This document shows positions 61,624 to 64,000 of a stretch of 64,000 nucleotides of DNA, piece by piece. How positions within the stretch are numbered: position 1 is the first letter of the stretch; each line of letters begins with the position of its first letter. Position numbers and translations under genes: made by a program. The notes beneath the pieces are model-generated. The model searched no databases. It was not told the DNA's origin and saw nothing but the letters and a program-made list of their open reading frames with translations. Source of the DNA: Polyangium fumosum (GTDB taxonomy: Bacteria; Myxococcota_A; Polyangia; Polyangiales; Polyangiaceae); contig NZ_SSMQ01000048.1 of the NCBI RefSeq assembly GCF_005144585.1, positions 32,029 through 96,028 of the forward strand. The letters run 5' to 3'.

Positions 61624-62708
61624 TGGCAATCGTATTTCTGGTAGCTCACGCCCTGCTCGGTCCGCACCGAATACACGACGCCGCCCTCGTCGAGCACCGC
61701 CATGTCGCGGAACGTCTCCTCCGGCATCGTATTCACGGGCAGGACGGCCGTGCCCGTCGGAATGCCCTTGAGCGGCTCGTGGCACGAGAGGATCACCGTC
61801 TCCTGGCCGTTTTGCACGAGCAACGTGGCCAGGTAAATCGTCCCGGTCTTGTCCGTGTCGAGGAGCAAGATCCCGCGAATCTCGCTCCCTTGCCGGTACT
61901 CGCGCGTGAATCGATGTTGCATCGTCGCCCGATCCACCGAGGAGATGTACATCCGCCCCACCTCGGGCTCGATGATCCCGGCTTTGATGTAGCTCAGCCC
62001 GTCGCGCGTCGGGCGCCCCGGGACCTCGACGCGATCGGCCGGCTGCCCGTCGGTCGTCCCGATCCGCAAGAGCGGGCCGTGCTCCTTTTCGACGTACACG
62101 TCCTTTCCGTCGACGAACACCCCCGTGACGAACCCGAGCTCGTCGAGACCCTCGCCTTCGAGCGGCATCTCGCCGAGCGCGCCGCCCTTGTCGTCGTACA
62201 TGACGATCGATTTGCTGTTGTATCGATCCAGCACCGCGACCTTGCCGTCGTCGGTCACGGCCATGTCCTGCGCCGCCTCCTGCTCTTTCAGCGGAATCAC
62301 GGCCTCGGGCTTGCCGTCCGGCCCGATGCGCACGACCCGGCCATTGACCTGATCGAGCACGAACATGTTGCCTTTCGGGTCCATGGCGAGGCTCATCGGC
62401 GCCTCGGGGTTCGCCTCGTCGGGGCGCGACCGGCCGAGCTCGTTCATACGCGTCCCGCCCCACGTCGCCGAAAACACGACCTCCGCGCCCTTCTCCGGCG
62501 GCGCCGACGCATCCACGACGATGGCCACGGCCGAGCCCGCAGGCCGCGGCGCGTCGTCGCGCGAGGCGCCCGCCCCCACCTTTTCGCCGCCCGTGTTCGC
62601 CGGCCTCGCCTCCTTCGACGTCCCGTCGCCGGAGCACCCGCGCGCCACCACCACGCCCGCGGCAAGCGCACCGAGAACGGCCACGAGCGCCACCACCTTC
62701 TTGCGCAT
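61620..62708 (-). CDS. NHL/six-bladed-propeller secreted or membrane-anchored protein
   Basis: A 362-residue protein with an N-terminal membrane anchor or signal (MRKKVVALVAVLGALAAGVV) followed by Cys25 in GCSGDG, possibly a lipobox variant (VARGC). The body has about five to six propeller blades of NHL/SMP-30 kind (SLAMDPKGNMFVLDQVNGRVVRIGPDG, DMAVTDDGKVAVLDRYNSKSIVMYDD, TGVFVDGKDVYVEKEHG). It could be a periplasmic binding or sensing partner of the membrane protein that follows it. Divergent from the NlpC/P60 gene across 286 bp, in which I see no clear element. Confidence 0.82.
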   Translation of the reverse strand: MRKKVVALVAVLGALAAGVVVARGCSGDGTSKEARPANTGGEKVGAGASRDDAPRPAGSAVAIVVDASAPPEKGAEVVFSATWGGTRMNELGRSRPDEANPEAPMSLAMDPKGNMFVLDQVNGRVVRIGPDGKPEAVIPLKEQEAAQDMAVTDDGKVAVLDRYNSKSIVMYDDKGGALGEMPLEGEGLDELGFVTGVFVDGKDVYVEKEHGPLLRIGTTDGQPADRVEVPGRPTRDGLSYIKAGIIEPEVGRMYISSVDRATMQHRFTREYRQGSEIRGILLLDTDKTGTIYLATLLVQNGQETVILSCHEPLKGIPTGTAVLPVNTMPEETFRDMAVLDEGGVVYSVRTEQGVSYQKYDCQ

Positions 62709-62994
62709 GCGCCCATTCTACCAGAGCCGCACACGCAAGGAAAAGCCCGCGCCAAACGCTGCCCTGGATAAGAAAAGATTCACCCTGTGGGGGACGATCG
62801 ATCCATCCCCAGAACACGCGATTCGCCCGACGAGACCCCAAGTCGGCTCACGCCCTCGCATCCCGTTCCATCGACGCCGCAGTTTTCGCTCGTGCTTGTG
62901 GATGTCGGGCGCGTCGAAACCCTGCGCATGGCCATGGACGCGTCTGGCACGCGGCTTGTATTATCGGTTTTCCACGTCCAGGAGCCAAAGCCCC

Positions 62995-63861
62995 ATGAAG
63001 ACCCACGCCCGCCGCCTGTCGCTGTCGATTGCAGCCGCCGCCATCGCCCTCGGAATGGGCATGCTCCCCGCATGCTCCGGAGACGACTCGTCCGAAGAGC
63101 TCATCGGCGCCAACGAAGACCTCGGCTCGACCAGCGAAGGCGTGGCCGGCACCATCGCCGTCGGCACGACCCTCAAATCAACAACCGACGTGAACCTCCG
63201 CAACGGCCCCGGGACAACCTACTCGGTCCTGCACGTCGTCCCCACGGGCGCCAAAGTGACGGTCGAAGCCGCCGACCCGAAGAACGGGTTTTACAAGATC
63301 AAGCACGACGGCACCGTCGGCTGGAGCTCCGGCAAGTACTACACGACAATCGCGGCAGGCGGCGGCAGCACGAGCGACCTCAGCACCGCGCAACAAGGCG
63401 CCATCAACCGCGGCAAGTCCGTGAAAGGTTTCTCGTACTGGTGGGGCCACGGCCGCTGGAAGGCCGACGGCCCGACCTCGTCGACGAAGGGCTCCTGCTC
63501 CGGAAGCTGCCCGAGCTGCTCCCACAGCGGCTCCTACGGCGCCGACTGCTCAGGCTTCGTCGCCAAAGCCTGGAAGGTCCCCTCGTCAAACGACGACATC
63601 GCCGTGGACTCGCACCCCTACGGCACAATCCACTTCGTGAAGGACTCCTCGAACTGGTCAACCGTCTCCCGCTCGAACGTGAAGCCCGCCGACGCCCTGG
63701 TCTACAACTCCGGCGGCGCCGGTCACATCATCCTCTTCGAGAAGGGCGACGGCTGGGGCTCAATGTACGCCTACGAATGCAAAGGCTGCTCCGCCGGTTG
63801 CGTCTACGGCCTGCGCACCGCCTCCTCGTCCTACAAAGCCATCCGCCGCGCCGGCTGGTGA
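62995..63861 (+). CDS. Secreted SH3b - NlpC/P60 peptidoglycan hydrolase lipoprotein
   Basis: A 288-residue lipoprotein: signal MKTHARRLSLSIAAAAIALG with LPAC lipobox, SH3b domain (TTDVNLRNGPGTTYSVLHVVP...KIKHDGTVGWSSGKYY) that targets peptidoglycan, and an NlpC/P60 cysteine-peptidase domain whose nucleophile is in YGADCSGF with the His in GGAGHIILFEKG. Two extra Cys motifs (CSGSCPSC, CKGCSAGC) may form disulphides. It probably cleaves cell walls of prey or of the cell itself. AGGAG is ten bases before ATG 62995. A family-1 element follows 14 bp after the stop. Confidence 0.9.
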   Translation: MKTHARRLSLSIAAAAIALGMGMLPACSGDDSSEELIGANEDLGSTSEGVAGTIAVGTTLKSTTDVNLRNGPGTTYSVLHVVPTGAKVTVEAADPKNGFYKIKHDGTVGWSSGKYYTTIAAGGGSTSDLSTAQQGAINRGKSVKGFSYWWGHGRWKADGPTSSTKGSCSGSCPSCSHSGSYGADCSGFVAKAWKVPSSNDDIAVDSHPYGTIHFVKDSSNWSTVSRSNVKPADALVYNSGGAGHIILFEKGDGWGSMYAYECKGCSAGCVYGLRTASSSYKAIRRAGW

Positions 63862-63874
63862 TATCCCTCGGGGG

Positions 63875-64000
63875 GCGTCGCGCCGGGGCGCTGCCCCGGA
63901 CCCCGCGGGGGGCTGTCCGCCCCCTCGACCCCGGACCAGCGAGGCGCTGGACCCAGGGTTGAAAAACTGCGCGGTGCGCAGTTTTTCAAACAGGCCGACG
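63875..64000 (-). repeat. Family-1 dispersed hairpin element, copy E, running to the window edge
   Basis: Inverted copy: GC-rich hairpins first (CCGGGGC/GCCCCGG at about 63882-63898), then the main hairpin at 63959-63989 with arm TTGAAAAACTGCGC and loop GGT. It starts 14 bp after the NlpC/P60 stop codon; the right end is beyond the window. Confidence 0.85.

Noticed and set aside
60673..62841. One 722-codon gene in place of two
   Set aside because: The first part of this frame is an antiphase reading of the propeller gene; the real gene starts at 61623, overlapping the propeller stop by four bases.
1..64000. tRNA, rRNA, riboswitch or insertion sequence
   Set aside because: I looked for cloverleaf ends, conserved rRNA text, and transposase motifs and saw none that I could support.

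Overview
The window is high-GC DNA with a style typical of a large-genome myxobacterium, most likely a Polyangiaceae (Sorangium/Polyangium-like) chromosome. The signs are several Ser/Thr kinases with C-terminal membrane anchors, many secreted lipoproteins with Gly/Ser-rich linkers and Cys-rich bodies, PAS/GAF/STAS signalling hubs, one- and two-component regulators scattered among hydrolases, and abundant short dispersed repeats between genes. I see no tRNA, rRNA, transposase, phage gene or CRISPR array. The taxonomic assignment is inference from gene style, not from a marker gene.

Layout. 1-7.5 kb: lipoproteins, a PAS-STAS regulator, a class-C beta-lactamase-like serine hydrolase behind an AraC regulator, and a beta-helix lipoprotein. 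7.7-12.6 kb: a 1625-residue pseudokinase/AAA-ATPase/GAF/STAS hub. 12.7-16 kb: a TPR protein, a repeat-rich gap, a secreted glycerophosphodiesterase and a Cys-rich lipoprotein. 16-21 kb: a TetR regulator divergent from a three-gene operon that encodes a two-subunit, order-swapped PEP-synthase/rifampin-phosphotransferase-like enzyme and an MFS exporter. 21-26.5 kb: an ABC ATPase with an ABC-permease/M1-peptidase fusion, and a ferredoxin-adenylate cyclase fusion. 26.6-37.3 kb: a hypothetical gene, a monoacylglycerol-lipase-like hydrolase, a FixL/FixJ-like two-component pair, a protoglobin, two alpha/beta hydrolases, an isochorismatase-like hydrolase, a LysR regulator and a degenerate metallo-beta-lactamase-fold lipoprotein. 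37.4-41.2 kb: a LysM / small protein / M15-peptidase operon that looks like a cell-wall-targeting effector module. 41.4-51.8 kb: a Ser/Thr kinase followed by a paralogous family of two secreted TPR-like proteins and four propeller-like lipoproteins. 51.9-54.4 kb: ExbD and a heptose-activation pair. 54.6-64 kb: another kinase plus secreted TPR-like protein, lipoproteins, TetR with its operator, a propeller operon and a secreted SH3b-NlpC/P60 hydrolase.

How genes work together. The clearest circuit is around the FixLJ-like pair (28953-31612). Three promoters that flank it (for the lipase, the protoglobin and the chloroperoxidase-like hydrolase) carry the same dyad (CCCGACC..GGTCGGG) followed 20-22 bp later by ATACACG, which suggests a local regulon of the response regulator. 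A second theme is the repeated pairing of a membrane-anchored Ser/Thr kinase with a secreted TPR-like protein.

Non-coding structure. Five copies of a dispersed element of about 130-150 bp, each built on a perfect 14-bp-stem hairpin whose outer stem varies with compensation, sit in gene-free gaps beside 3' ends. A second family (about 86-bp tandem units rich in TTCGAA and CGTCACG palindromes) occupies two other gaps.
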